DNA of 10,061 bases from CAZGCA01 sp964524145 (GCA_964524145.1 CAZGCA010000125.1:1-10061), one strand, 5' to 3'. Numbered from the stretch's first letter, positions 1 to 6,885 are shown. A program made the numbers and translations. The notes: generated from the sequence alone by a model not told the origin.

Positions 1-5
1 GAACA

Positions 6-23
6 GCGGTAGCAAGCTACCGC
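6..23. repeat. Perfect GC-rich palindrome, REP-like hairpin
   Basis: Positions 6-13 (GCGGTAGC) are the exact reverse complement of 16-23 (GCTACCGC), with AA between them. As RNA this is a 7-8 bp stem with a very small loop. No T-tract follows, so it is not a canonical intrinsic terminator for a plus-strand gene. A compact GC-rich palindrome in an intergenic region fits a REP-type repeat. Only one copy is visible and the window starts just before it, so repeat status is inference. Confidence 0.5.
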
Positions 24-137
24 ACTCCAAAACAGCCACAGCGCAAATGCCTTGACCCTTGCCGGGCTTGACTTGTTTCCGGTGCCCTTGGTACCCTGTT
101 CTTCAGAGGCAAACACCCGATATGGAAACCGTTCTAC

Positions 138-142
138 GGAGG
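138..142 (+). promoter_or_regulatory. Ribosome binding site for the epimerase gene
   Basis: GGAGG lies 7 bases before the ATG at 150. It favours this start over the in-frame ATG five codons downstream, and it keeps the whole twin-arginine signal in the protein. Confidence 0.7.
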
Positions 143-149
143 ATCAACG

Positions 150-1112
150 ATGTCGGAGAAGCAGATGACACGGCGGTCGTTTATCGATAAAGGGACGATG
201 GCGGTCGGCACCGCCGGACTCGTGGCGGGCCAAGCGCACGCGGCACCGGAGAAGCACGATCTGGACGTGAGGTTCGGGCTCAACCTGCTCGTGTACACCG
301 CGACGTTCTCGAAAGACAAGGTCGATCTAGTCCGGAAGGTCGCCGACATGGGTTACGACGGCGTCGAGATACCGTTCAACGATCTTGACATCCTCGATCC
401 GCAGGCCACCCGGCGCGCGCTCGAAAGCGCGGGGATCGGCCTTACGGCGTGCGCCGTGCTCATTCCCGGCACGAGCATCACCAGTGCAGACGCATCGGAA
501 CGCAAGACCGGTGTCGAACACCTGAAACGCATGGTCGATATCACGGCCGAGATGGGCGGCGACGCGATTGGCGGGCCGATCTACGCCCCTGTGGGATATC
601 TCACGGGCCGGGGCCGTACCGCGGACGAGTGGAAATGGGGTGTCGAGGGTCTTGGCGCGGCGGCAGAGTATGCCGGGAAGGCGGACATAGTGCTCGCTAT
701 CGAACCGCTCAACCGATTCGAGACGTATTTTCTCAACACGGTGGGTGATACCGTCGAGCTCGTGAAAGAAGTTGGGCACAAGAACCTGACGGTACAGGTG
801 GACACGTTCCACGCCAACATCGAGGAGAAAGACACGCCGACGGCCATCCGGGCAGCGGGCCCGCACTTGGGCCACTTTCACGCGTCCGAAAGCGATCGCG
901 GCGTCCCCGGCACGGGACAGGTGCCCTGGAAAGAGTGTTTCTCCGCACTGCACGAGGTTGGCTATAGTCGATGGGTCACCATCGAGAGCTTCGCCACGGG
1001 TATCGTGGACCTGTGCGCTGCCGCGTGCATCTGGCGTCCGATCTACGAATCGGCCGACGACCTGGCGATCAACGGCCTCGCGTTCCTGAAAGCTACGGCC
1101 GGCGTTATGTAG
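150..1112 (+). CDS. Tat-exported D-tagatose/D-psicose 3-epimerase-family TIM-barrel protein
   Basis: A 320-residue sugar isomerase/epimerase of the AP-endonuclease-2-like TIM-barrel fold. The N-terminus is a twin-arginine signal (TRRSFIDK, Arg8-Arg9, then a hydrophobic stretch, likely cut after AHA at residue 31), so the folded enzyme should act outside the cytoplasm. The family's metal ligands are all visible: E185 in AIEPLNRFET, D218 in VDTFHANIEE, H244 in GHFHASESDRG and E279 in TIESF; R250 matches a substrate-binding Arg. The spacing equals that recalled for Pseudomonas cichorii D-tagatose 3-epimerase (E152, D185, H211, E246, R217), shifted by 33 residues, about one signal peptide. The family epimerises free ketoses at C3 using Mn or Co. 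The actual substrate cannot be read from sequence. It is the first gene of a probable six-gene operon, 92 bases before the next. Confidence 0.88.
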   Translation: MSEKQMTRRSFIDKGTMAVGTAGLVAGQAHAAPEKHDLDVRFGLNLLVYTATFSKDKVDLVRKVADMGYDGVEIPFNDLDILDPQATRRALESAGIGLTACAVLIPGTSITSADASERKTGVEHLKRMVDITAEMGGDAIGGPIYAPVGYLTGRGRTADEWKWGVEGLGAAAEYAGKADIVLAIEPLNRFETYFLNTVGDTVELVKEVGHKNLTVQVDTFHANIEEKDTPTAIRAAGPHLGHFHASESDRGVPGTGQVPWKECFSALHEVGYSRWVTIESFATGIVDLCAAACIWRPIYESADDLAINGLAFLKATAGVM

Positions 1113-1191
1113 CTCACCGGGTGTGCGAGAGCGGCCTAAGACGACATGAGTACAAACAAGCCCGACAGCGCGATGGGTTGGCGAAACCGTT

Positions 1192-1198
1192 AAGAGGG
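1192..1198 (+). promoter_or_regulatory. Ribosome binding site setting the AKR-like start
   Basis: AAGAGGG lies 6 bases before the ATG at 1205. It selects this start although the frame is open further upstream to 971, inside the preceding gene. The chosen start puts the twin-arginine motif at residues 8-9, as expected for a Tat signal. Confidence 0.6.
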
Positions 1199-1204
1199 CC
1201 GGAC

Positions 1205-2254
1205 ATGTCACATAACCGGATTGATCGACGAGAGTTTATGAAGAACGCTGCCGCGGGTGCGGCAGGTGTCGCCGCGACGCTGGGTGCGTCAAACCTCGCG
1301 GGAGCGGTTCAAACGGCCGCGACAAACACATCCAGGATTCTCAACCACAACGAGAACATGGAATACCGCCGTCTCGGCAAGACGGAACTGATGGTCTCGG
1401 CCGTCTGCATGGGAGGCCACACGGGCCGTATCGACGAGCGCGAGGATTTCGACAAGAACCGCTACGACGTCATCAGCCGGTTGATGGACGTTGGCATCAA
1501 CTACATCGACGCCTGCAGCGATGGCGAGGTGATGTACGCCTGCAAGGCATTGAAAGGGCGGCGCGACAAGATGTACGTGGCGCTCTCCGACTGCGGCCGC
1601 GAAGTGCGCGAAGAGGATGCTCGCACCTCGAAAAAGCTGCTCACAGTGCTCGACAATCTTCTGAGAAGGTCAAAACAGGAGTATACCGACCTGTGGCGCA
1701 TCACCTGTTTCGAGCCCGGCGGCCGACACACGTTTAACACGTCCTGCGAGCTTGTCGATGCGCTCGAGAAAGCCAAGCAGCAAGGCAAGGCCCGGTTCGC
1801 CGGCATCTCATCGCACGACCGGCGCTGGCTGACGATGATGGTCGAGCAGTTCCCACAGCTTGATGTGGTGCTTTTCCCGTACACGGCGATGAGCAAGAAC
1901 TACCCCAACTACAGCCTGTTCGACGTTCTCCGGGAGCACGACGTCGGCGCGTTCGGGATCAAGCCGTTCGCGGCCGCATCGTTGTTCAAAGGCGACAGCA
2001 TGGCCGATTCGCCGCACGCCGTAGAGGACGACCGCCGGGCGCGCCTTGCTATCCGGTACATACTGCGGAACCCCGGCATCATACCGATACCGGGGCTCAG
2101 CAGCGTTCACCAGGTCGATAACGTGGCCAAGGCGGTCATGGAACGACGCGAGCTGGACAAGAAAGAGCACGCCGAGCTGGACAAGGCCGCCGCCGAGACA
2201 TTTGCGAAACTGCCGGCCGACTATCAATGGCTGAAAGACTGGGAGTATGTGTAG
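1205..2254 (+). CDS. Tat-exported aldo/keto-reductase-fold protein with degenerate active site
   Basis: A 349-residue protein with a twin-arginine signal (DRREFMKN, Arg8-Arg9, Ala/Gly-rich core, likely cut near residue 34) followed by an aldo/keto reductase barrel: EYRRLGKTELMVSAVCMGG at 53-71, GINYID at 97-102, KGRRDKMYVALSD at 117-129, and the C-terminal IPIPGLSSVHQVDN cofactor-side motif. Of the AKR catalytic tetrad (Asp, Tyr, Lys, His), only Asp102 is evident. By eye alignment Tyr falls on G107, Lys on S128 and His on T167 (DLWRIT, where active enzymes have DLYQIH). Cysteines 104, 130 and 168 sit next to these positions. I recall similar Tat-borne AKR-like proteins with W-R-[IV]-T in planctomycetes, but could not check. 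Fold assignment is strong. NAD(P)H-dependent reductase activity is doubtful, also because free nicotinamide cofactors are scarce outside the cytoplasm. The gene ends 27 bases before the cytochrome gene. Confidence 0.85.
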   Translation: MSHNRIDRREFMKNAAAGAAGVAATLGASNLAGAVQTAATNTSRILNHNENMEYRRLGKTELMVSAVCMGGHTGRIDEREDFDKNRYDVISRLMDVGINYIDACSDGEVMYACKALKGRRDKMYVALSDCGREVREEDARTSKKLLTVLDNLLRRSKQEYTDLWRITCFEPGGRHTFNTSCELVDALEKAKQQGKARFAGISSHDRRWLTMMVEQFPQLDVVLFPYTAMSKNYPNYSLFDVLREHDVGAFGIKPFAAASLFKGDSMADSPHAVEDDRRARLAIRYILRNPGIIPIPGLSSVHQVDNVAKAVMERRELDKKEHAELDKAAAETFAKLPADYQWLKDWEYV

Positions 2255-2281
2255 CGAGCGCTGCCTTACACGGACACTCGT

Positions 2282-2818
2282 ATGAAACGGTCGATGGTGG
2301 TAATGGCGGCTGTGGCGGCGTTTGGGTCAACGGCCTGTCAGACCGGCCGCGAACCGCAGGAACTCGAAGCCGATCAACCGGCTCCAGACACCCCTCAAGT
2401 CGCGCTCGACGAGGAACCGCTGCTGCTGGACGACGAGCCTCTTTTGCTGCTCGACGATTCCCCGTCGGTCGACGAGGCCGGAGCCGACAACAGTCGCTGC
2501 CACGTGTGCCACATGAACTACTTTCAGGAGGATATCGCCGTCATTCATGCGCGGGCTAAGATCGGCTGCGCGGACTGTCACGGCGAAAGTGACGCACACA
2601 TTGCCGACGAATCCTGGGCTTCAGGCGGAAACGGCACGCCGCCGGACGTCATGTATACCCCGGAGAAAGTCAACACGTTCTGCATGGGGTGTCATCCCAA
2701 GAACACGATCGCCGGCCCGCAGCATACAGCGGTCTTCGCCGGCAAACCTGAGGAGAATCGCTGTACCGACTGCCACGGTGAACACCGGTTGGCCCATCGT
2801 GTGTGCACATGGAAATAG
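2282..2818 (+). CDS. Tetrahaem c-type cytochrome, probable lipoprotein
   Basis: A 178-residue protein with four CxxCH haem-c motifs: CHVCH (73-77), CADCH (96-100), CMGCH (134-138) and CTDCH (161-165). Candidate distal ligands are H89, H106, H148, H168 and H172. The N-terminus is Lys/Arg plus a hydrophobic core ending GSTAC, so Cys19 could be lipidated; Ser at -3 makes the lipobox weak. Residues 20-70 form an acidic, Pro-rich spacer containing an imperfect repeat (EEPLLLDD / EPLLLLDD) before the haem domain. The C-terminal block DCHGEHRLAHRV resembles a cytochrome c family I recall from planctomycetes, which usually continues a little further, so the end looks short. Its role should be electron transfer on the outer face of a membrane; the partner is unknown. 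No good Shine-Dalgarno is seen before the ATG, so coupling to the preceding gene (27-base gap) is likely. Confidence 0.88.
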   Translation: MKRSMVVMAAVAAFGSTACQTGREPQELEADQPAPDTPQVALDEEPLLLDDEPLLLLDDSPSVDEAGADNSRCHVCHMNYFQEDIAVIHARAKIGCADCHGESDAHIADESWASGGNGTPPDVMYTPEKVNTFCMGCHPKNTIAGPQHTAVFAGKPEENRCTDCHGEHRLAHRVCTWK

Positions 2819-2834
2819 GCGCGTGCGTTCCACC

Positions 2835-2840
2835 GGGAGG
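2835..2840 (+). promoter_or_regulatory. Ribosome binding site for the LamG gene
   Basis: GGGAGG lies 6 bases before the ATG at 2847. It fixes the start, although the frame is open upstream to 2547 through the cytochrome gene. The chosen start gives a clean signal peptide. Confidence 0.7.
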
Positions 2841-2846
2841 AATACG

Positions 2847-3593
2847 ATGAATCGCTTGATCTCTTTTGCGTTGTTGGTGGCGCTCAGCGTTGCCTGCTCG
2901 TTGTTGGTGGCGGCCAACCTCGTGTCGGCAGACGAAGACAAGCCGACAAACCTCGACGCGGACCGCAACCTGGTCGGTTGGTGGAAGTTTGACGAACGAT
3001 CCGGCAAGACTGCCGCCGATTCGTCCAAACACGGCCGCGACGGAACGCTCAAGGGAAACCTCTCGTTTGACGACGACTCGGTTCCGGGCCGTATGGGCAA
3101 GGCGCTGAAGTTCGGCGGCAAAGACTACGTCCAGATTACCGGGTACAAGGGCATAACGGGCACGGGGCCCCGAACCGTTGCTGCCTGGATCAAGACGAAG
3201 TCGTCGAGAGGACAGATCGCGTCCTGGGGTCTGGACGAAGGCGGCAAGATGTGGATATTCGGCTTCATCAGGGACGGCATAGGCGTGACGCCCAACGGTG
3301 GCTACCTTTACATCAACGCCGAGGCTCACGACGACGAGTGGCATCACGTTGCAGCGGTGGTCGAGAAGGCGGAACTGCCGAATCTCCACGATGATGTGAA
3401 GTTGTTTATGGACGGCGAGTTGCAGGAGATCCACGACATCGGCCTTTTGGATCTCTGGCCTGTCGATACCGGCAGCGACCTGGACGTCAGGATAGGAATG
3501 GGTTTCAGGGGCCTGATAGACGATGTCCGTATTTATGAGCGGCCCTTGTCGGATGAGGAGATCAAAGCGCTCGGCAAGGGCAAAGACCGTTGA
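2847..3593 (+). CDS. Secreted single-domain LamG/concanavalin A-like protein
   Basis: A 248-residue protein. Residues 1-28 are a signal peptide with a long hydrophobic core, likely cut after VSA; Cys17 inside the core is followed by more hydrophobic residues, so lipidation is less likely. The rest is one LamG/pentraxin-like jelly-roll: LVGWWKFDE at the start, DSSKHGRDGTLKG, GKALKFGGKDYVQI, RTVAAWIKT, DEWHHVAAVVE, VKLFMDGEL, and the closing GLIDDVRIYERPLSDEEIKAL. This order is typical of the LamG-3 family, which binds glycans or cell-surface ligands or serves as an accessory module. No catalytic domain is attached, so the likely role is binding polysaccharide or partners outside the cell (inference). 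The signal-peptide core carries two copies of a 14-base sequence exactly 30 bases apart. Confidence 0.85.
   Translation: MNRLISFALLVALSVACSLLVAANLVSADEDKPTNLDADRNLVGWWKFDERSGKTAADSSKHGRDGTLKGNLSFDDDSVPGRMGKALKFGGKDYVQITGYKGITGTGPRTVAAWIKTKSSRGQIASWGLDEGGKMWIFGFIRDGIGVTPNGGYLYINAEAHDDEWHHVAAVVEKAELPNLHDDVKLFMDGELQEIHDIGLLDLWPVDTGSDLDVRIGMGFRGLIDDVRIYERPLSDEEIKALGKGKDR
2869..2912 (+). repeat. 14-base direct repeat within the LamG signal-peptide codons
   Basis: CGTTGTTGGTGGCG occurs at 2869-2882 and again at 2899-2912, offset by exactly 30 bases (10 codons). It encodes (A/S)LLVA twice in the hydrophobic core. In-frame local duplication is the simplest reading; codon coincidence for repeated Leu/Val residues is possible. 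Confidence 0.6.
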
Positions 3594-3616
3594 GACCGAC
3601 GCCGCACAGCTGGAAC

Positions 3617-3622
3617 AGGAGG
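3617..3622 (+). promoter_or_regulatory. Ribosome binding site for the isomerase gene
   Basis: AGGAGG lies 8 bases before the ATG at 3631. It selects this start over the ATG at 3523, which would overlap the LamG gene. Confidence 0.75.
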
Positions 3623-3630
3623 AAGGCACA

Positions 3631-5223
3631 ATGAAGAAGAAGGTAAAGAAGGTGTACTTGATCTCGAACGGCGATTTCCGGGACGCCGTGGGAGTGGAAT
3701 GCTGGTCCAAACAGAAGGAGACCTTGAGACAGGTCAAGGCGGCCTTGGCTCAGTTGCGAGTCAAGACGGAAAGCTTCCCGAAGTATGATCCCAAACGGAA
3801 GCACGGGTTCCTGACGCGCCAGTGTTACGCGGCGGAGACTTTCGCCACGCTCGACCGGGAAACCCCCGTGATCATCGTGCTGGCGTCCTGGGTGTACGCC
3901 CATCACGTGGCGGGTTGTTTGCAGACTCACAAAGCCCCCATACTCCTGCTGGCGAACTTCGACGGAACGTTCCCCGGATTGGTGTCGCTGCTGAACCATG
4001 CCGGCACGTTCGAACGGTTGGGGATACGGCATTCGCGGCTGTGGACCGAGAGTTTCCTTGATGACGCCAGGTTTATAAAGCGTCTCGCAACCTGGTGCAA
4101 GACCGGCCGCATCACCTACTCGAAAAACCATCTCGCGGACGCCGAGGATCTCAAGCTGTCGGCCAAGGCGATGACCTTCGGGAAGAAACTTGCCGCAGAC
4201 ATCCTGCGGACGAAACGGATCATGGGCCAGCTCGATCCGGGATGTATGGGCATGTTGAACGCCGTCATGAATCCCGCGAAGCTGGCGGGAATCGGCATGC
4301 CGATAGAGCTGCTGAACCAGTCCGACCTGCTCGCCGAAATGAAGCTGGTGAGCGACGAGGAAGCCCAGAAGCATCTGAACTGGCTGGTGCGCAAGCGTGC
4401 GTGGTTCGACTGGGGTACCGACCAGTACGAACATCTCGTACACGGCCAGGTGCTCGAGCAGATGAAGATGTACTCGGCGGCGGCACGCATCTACCAACGT
4501 TACGGCCTCAGCGCCATCGGTATCCCTTACCAGTACGGGCTGGTTCGGTGCTGTCCTGCGTCCGACCTGGCTGAAGGTATGCTGAACAACTCCGAGCGGC
4601 CGAACGTGCTTGATCCGGAAACGAACCGGATAGTCAACAAAGGCAAGCCGATAGTGCATTTCAACGAGGGCGATATGGGCGCCGGCATCCCGCAGGTGCT
4701 CATGCACGACATCTACGTCCGAAAAGGTATGCCTCCCGAGACCACCCTGCACGACGTGCGTTGGGGAAGCGCGTTCGGCAGGAAATTCGTCTGGGTGTTC
4801 GAGATTTCGGGCGGCGCGCCGCCGGCGCATTTCGGAGGATGGAAGCACACCAGAATACACCGGCAACCGAAGATGTACTTTCCGCTCGGCGGCGGCACCT
4901 GCTCCGGCATCTCGAAACCCGGCACTGTCACCTGGGCTCGGTTCTACGAACAGTTCGGCGAGATCGGCATGGACTGCGGCACGGGCGAGGTCCTGGCGTT
5001 GCCGGAAGACGAGGTGCGCGACCGTCTCGACAAGACCAACGAGGAATGGCCAATTGCCAACGTCCACATTCCGGGCTACGGCCGCGACCAGCTGATGTCG
5101 TCCCACATGTCGAACCACATCATCATCGGGTATGGGGACATTCTGGAAGAGTTGGTTGCCACCTGTATGCATCTGGGCATTCCGACGCGCGTCGCGGGTC
5201 ACGCGAGACGCGCGCTGACATAG
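3631..5223 (+). CDS. L-fucose/L-arabinose isomerase-superfamily protein
   Basis: A 530-residue protein with no signal peptide, so cytoplasmic. It starts with a Rossmann-like segment (KVYLISNGDF) and contains APILLLANFDGTFPGLVSLL around 113-132, GCMGMLNAVMNPAKLAGIG around 205-223, NEGDMGAG, LHDVRWGSAFGRKF and a C-terminal NHIIIGYGDILEELV, a layout I recognise from FucI-like proteins. These enzymes use a Mn-binding Glu, Asp and His to interconvert aldoses and ketoses. By position E346 (NEGD), D375 (HDVRWG) and H496 (SNHIII) are the candidates corresponding to E. coli FucI E337, D361 and H528, judged by eye only. It is shorter than FucI (591) and longer than AraA (500), and divergent from both, so the substrate is open: L-fucose, L-rhamnose-like or L-arabinose sugars are plausible. 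The FGGY kinase 34 bases downstream fits an isomerase-kinase pair. Confidence 0.78.
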   Translation: MKKKVKKVYLISNGDFRDAVGVECWSKQKETLRQVKAALAQLRVKTESFPKYDPKRKHGFLTRQCYAAETFATLDRETPVIIVLASWVYAHHVAGCLQTHKAPILLLANFDGTFPGLVSLLNHAGTFERLGIRHSRLWTESFLDDARFIKRLATWCKTGRITYSKNHLADAEDLKLSAKAMTFGKKLAADILRTKRIMGQLDPGCMGMLNAVMNPAKLAGIGMPIELLNQSDLLAEMKLVSDEEAQKHLNWLVRKRAWFDWGTDQYEHLVHGQVLEQMKMYSAAARIYQRYGLSAIGIPYQYGLVRCCPASDLAEGMLNNSERPNVLDPETNRIVNKGKPIVHFNEGDMGAGIPQVLMHDIYVRKGMPPETTLHDVRWGSAFGRKFVWVFEISGGAPPAHFGGWKHTRIHRQPKMYFPLGGGTCSGISKPGTVTWARFYEQFGEIGMDCGTGEVLALPEDEVRDRLDKTNEEWPIANVHIPGYGRDQLMSSHMSNHIIIGYGDILEELVATCMHLGIPTRVAGHARRALT

Positions 5224-5242
5224 AAAGATTCCCACACGGGAG

Positions 5243-5250
5243 AAGGAGGT
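5243..5250 (+). promoter_or_regulatory. Strong ribosome binding site for the kinase gene
   Basis: AAGGAGGT lies 7 bases before the ATG at 5258. It is the closest match to the anti-Shine-Dalgarno sequence among the operon genes. Confidence 0.75.
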
Positions 5251-5257
5251 AGACACG

Positions 5258-6814
5258 ATGGGAACGTTCTTGGTGGGCTGCGATGTCGGTACCGGAGGAA
5301 CGAAGGCGGTCGTCATGAACGAGGACGGCACGGTGCTGGGCACTCATTTCATCGAGTATCCGCTCATCACCACCAAGACCGCCAACGAGAAGTTCCCCGG
5401 CGCCAAGGCTGAACACGAGCCGGATTGGTACTGGAACGCCGTGGCGGATACCATCAAGGTCTCGATACAAGAATCGAAGGTCGATCCGAAGGAGATTAAG
5501 GGCGTATCGATCAGCGCGCTGTCGCCTGCCTGCATTCTGGTGGACAAGGAGCTGCGTCCCCTTCAGAACGCCCACATCTGGATGGACCGCCGTGCGACCG
5601 CAGAGTGCGACTGGCTGCGGGAACACGTCGGCGAGGAACGCGTGTTCAAGCTCAGCGCCAACCCCATCGACCCGTATTACGCAACCACCAAGCTGATGTG
5701 GGAGAAGAGCAACCGGCCGGACCTGTACAAGCAGACCTACAAGTTCCAGACCGCGGCTGATTATCCCTGCATGAAGCTGACCGGCAAGGCCGTGACGGAC
5801 TTCTCGAACGCGTCGCTCATCGGCATTGCGTTCGACGTCGTAAACAGAAAATGGGATACGGGGCTTATCGAAGAGATCGGTCTGGACCCGGACAAGTTCC
5901 CGGAGGCCTATCCGTGCGATGAGGTCATCGGCGAAGTGACACGCGAGGCTGCCGAGCGTACGGGGCTCGCACCTGGTACTCCGGTGGTGGCCGGTACCGT
6001 GGACTGCAACGCGGCATGGGTCGCGGGCGGCGCGGTCGATGCCGGAGACACATCGTTGGTCATGGGCACGGCGGGCGTGCTGGGCGTCGTACACGAGACG
6101 CCGACGTTCACCAAGGACATGATCACCATCATCCATACCGCCGATTCGAGGACCAAGTATACGACCCTGGCGGCGTTGGTGTCGTGCGGGGCGCTTATCA
6201 GATACTTCCGCGACAACTTCGGCCAGATCGAGATGGCCGCGGAGGGGATGACGGGCCGGGACGCGTACGTGATGCTCAACGACGAGGCGCGCGACGTGCC
6301 GCCGGGCAGCAACGGGCTTATCGTGCTGCCATATTTCATGGGCGAGCGAACGCCGATCTGGGATACGCATGCGCGGGGCGTGATCTTCGGGCTGAGCCTT
6401 GACCACGGTCGGGGCCATGTGGTGCGTGCCCTCATGGAAGGCGCGGGGTACGGGCTGCTCCACAACTTCGAGCTGATGAGGGCAAGCGGTGTGAAGATGA
6501 AGTTCCCGATGGTGCTGAGCGAAGGCGGTGCCAACAGCCCGATGTGGCGTCAGATCATCGCCGACATCCTCGACGTCGAGTGCGCGTTTGCGGTGTCATC
6601 AAAGGGCGCGCCGGTCGGCAACGCCGTTGCAGCGGGTGTCGGTGTCGGCGTCTACAAGAACTACGACGTGGTCAAGGACTGGGCGGAACTGGGCGAGCAC
6701 TCGATCCCGAACGCCGAAAACAACGCTCTTTACAGAAAACTGTACAAGACCTACAGGGACCTGTATCCGTTGCTCAAAGACCAGTATGTGGCCGTGGCGG
6801 AGGCCATTGCGTAA
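5258..6814 (+). CDS. FGGY-family carbohydrate kinase (xylulokinase-like)
   Basis: A 518-residue cytoplasmic kinase with both actin-fold halves of the FGGY family. The N-terminal phosphate loop is GCDVGTGGTKAVVM (7-20, Asp9). HIWMDRRATAE around 107-117 lies in the sugar-binding region. D249 in GTVDCNAAWVAGG is the expected catalytic base. The C-terminal adenosine-side signature is LSEGGANSPMWRQIIADIL. FGGY kinases phosphorylate ketoses such as xylulose, ribulose, fuculose or rhamnulose with ATP. With the FucI-like isomerase directly upstream, the likely role is phosphorylating the ketose it makes (inference); the exact sugar cannot be told. Length is normal and all key motifs are present. It is the last plus-strand gene, convergent with the beta-helix gene across 71 bases. 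No aldolase follows. Confidence 0.9.
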   Translation: MGTFLVGCDVGTGGTKAVVMNEDGTVLGTHFIEYPLITTKTANEKFPGAKAEHEPDWYWNAVADTIKVSIQESKVDPKEIKGVSISALSPACILVDKELRPLQNAHIWMDRRATAECDWLREHVGEERVFKLSANPIDPYYATTKLMWEKSNRPDLYKQTYKFQTAADYPCMKLTGKAVTDFSNASLIGIAFDVVNRKWDTGLIEEIGLDPDKFPEAYPCDEVIGEVTREAAERTGLAPGTPVVAGTVDCNAAWVAGGAVDAGDTSLVMGTAGVLGVVHETPTFTKDMITIIHTADSRTKYTTLAALVSCGALIRYFRDNFGQIEMAAEGMTGRDAYVMLNDEARDVPPGSNGLIVLPYFMGERTPIWDTHARGVIFGLSLDHGRGHVVRALMEGAGYGLLHNFELMRASGVKMKFPMVLSEGGANSPMWRQIIADILDVECAFAVSSKGAPVGNAVAAGVGVGVYKNYDVVKDWAELGEHSIPNAENNALYRKLYKTYRDLYPLLKDQYVAVAEAIA

Positions 6815-6818
6815 AGAC

Positions 6819-6843
6819 CTTGCCTTGAGTGGTCACGGGCAAG
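6819..6843. other. Interrupted hairpin in the convergent intergenic region
   Basis: CTTGCC at 6819-6824 pairs with GGCAAG at 6838-6843, and an inner TGA/TCA pair extends it around a GTGG loop. It is followed by an A-rich run on the plus strand and no T-tract, so it is not a standard intrinsic terminator in either direction. It is the only structure seen between the two convergent stop codons and could still help end transcription. Confidence 0.3.
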
Positions 6844-6885
6844 AGAAAAGAAAACGTACAGAAGCAAGCGCCGGTGCAGCCCTGG

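Noticed and set aside
68..97. Possible sigma-70 promoter: TTGACT at 68-73 and TACCCT at 92-97
   Set aside because: The -35 match is good but the -10 fits only three of six positions and the spacing is 18; too weak to annotate, though a promoter is expected in this leader.
1113..1204. Terminator or riboswitch between the epimerase and AKR-like genes
   Set aside because: This 92-base gap is the widest within the operon, but no stable stem with a T-tract or conserved aptamer-like pattern was found.
327..1211. Long minus-strand open frame opposite the epimerase gene
   Set aside because: Low-complexity Arg-rich translation with no recognisable domain; a shadow of a high-GC gene with strong motifs on the plus strand.
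2547..2846. Upstream extension of the LamG frame overlapping the cytochrome gene
   Set aside because: The extension overlaps four-CxxCH coding sequence in another frame and lacks a ribosome site; the start at 2847 has both a ribosome site and a signal peptide.
3562..5343. 593-codon minus-strand open frame opposite the isomerase and kinase start
   Set aside because: Spans two genes with good ribosome sites and family motifs; the translation shows no domain and is His/Arg/Val-rich, as expected for an antisense shadow.
5123..6463. 446-codon minus-strand open frame opposite the kinase
   Set aside because: The plus strand encodes a complete FGGY kinase here; the antisense frame has no recognisable motif.
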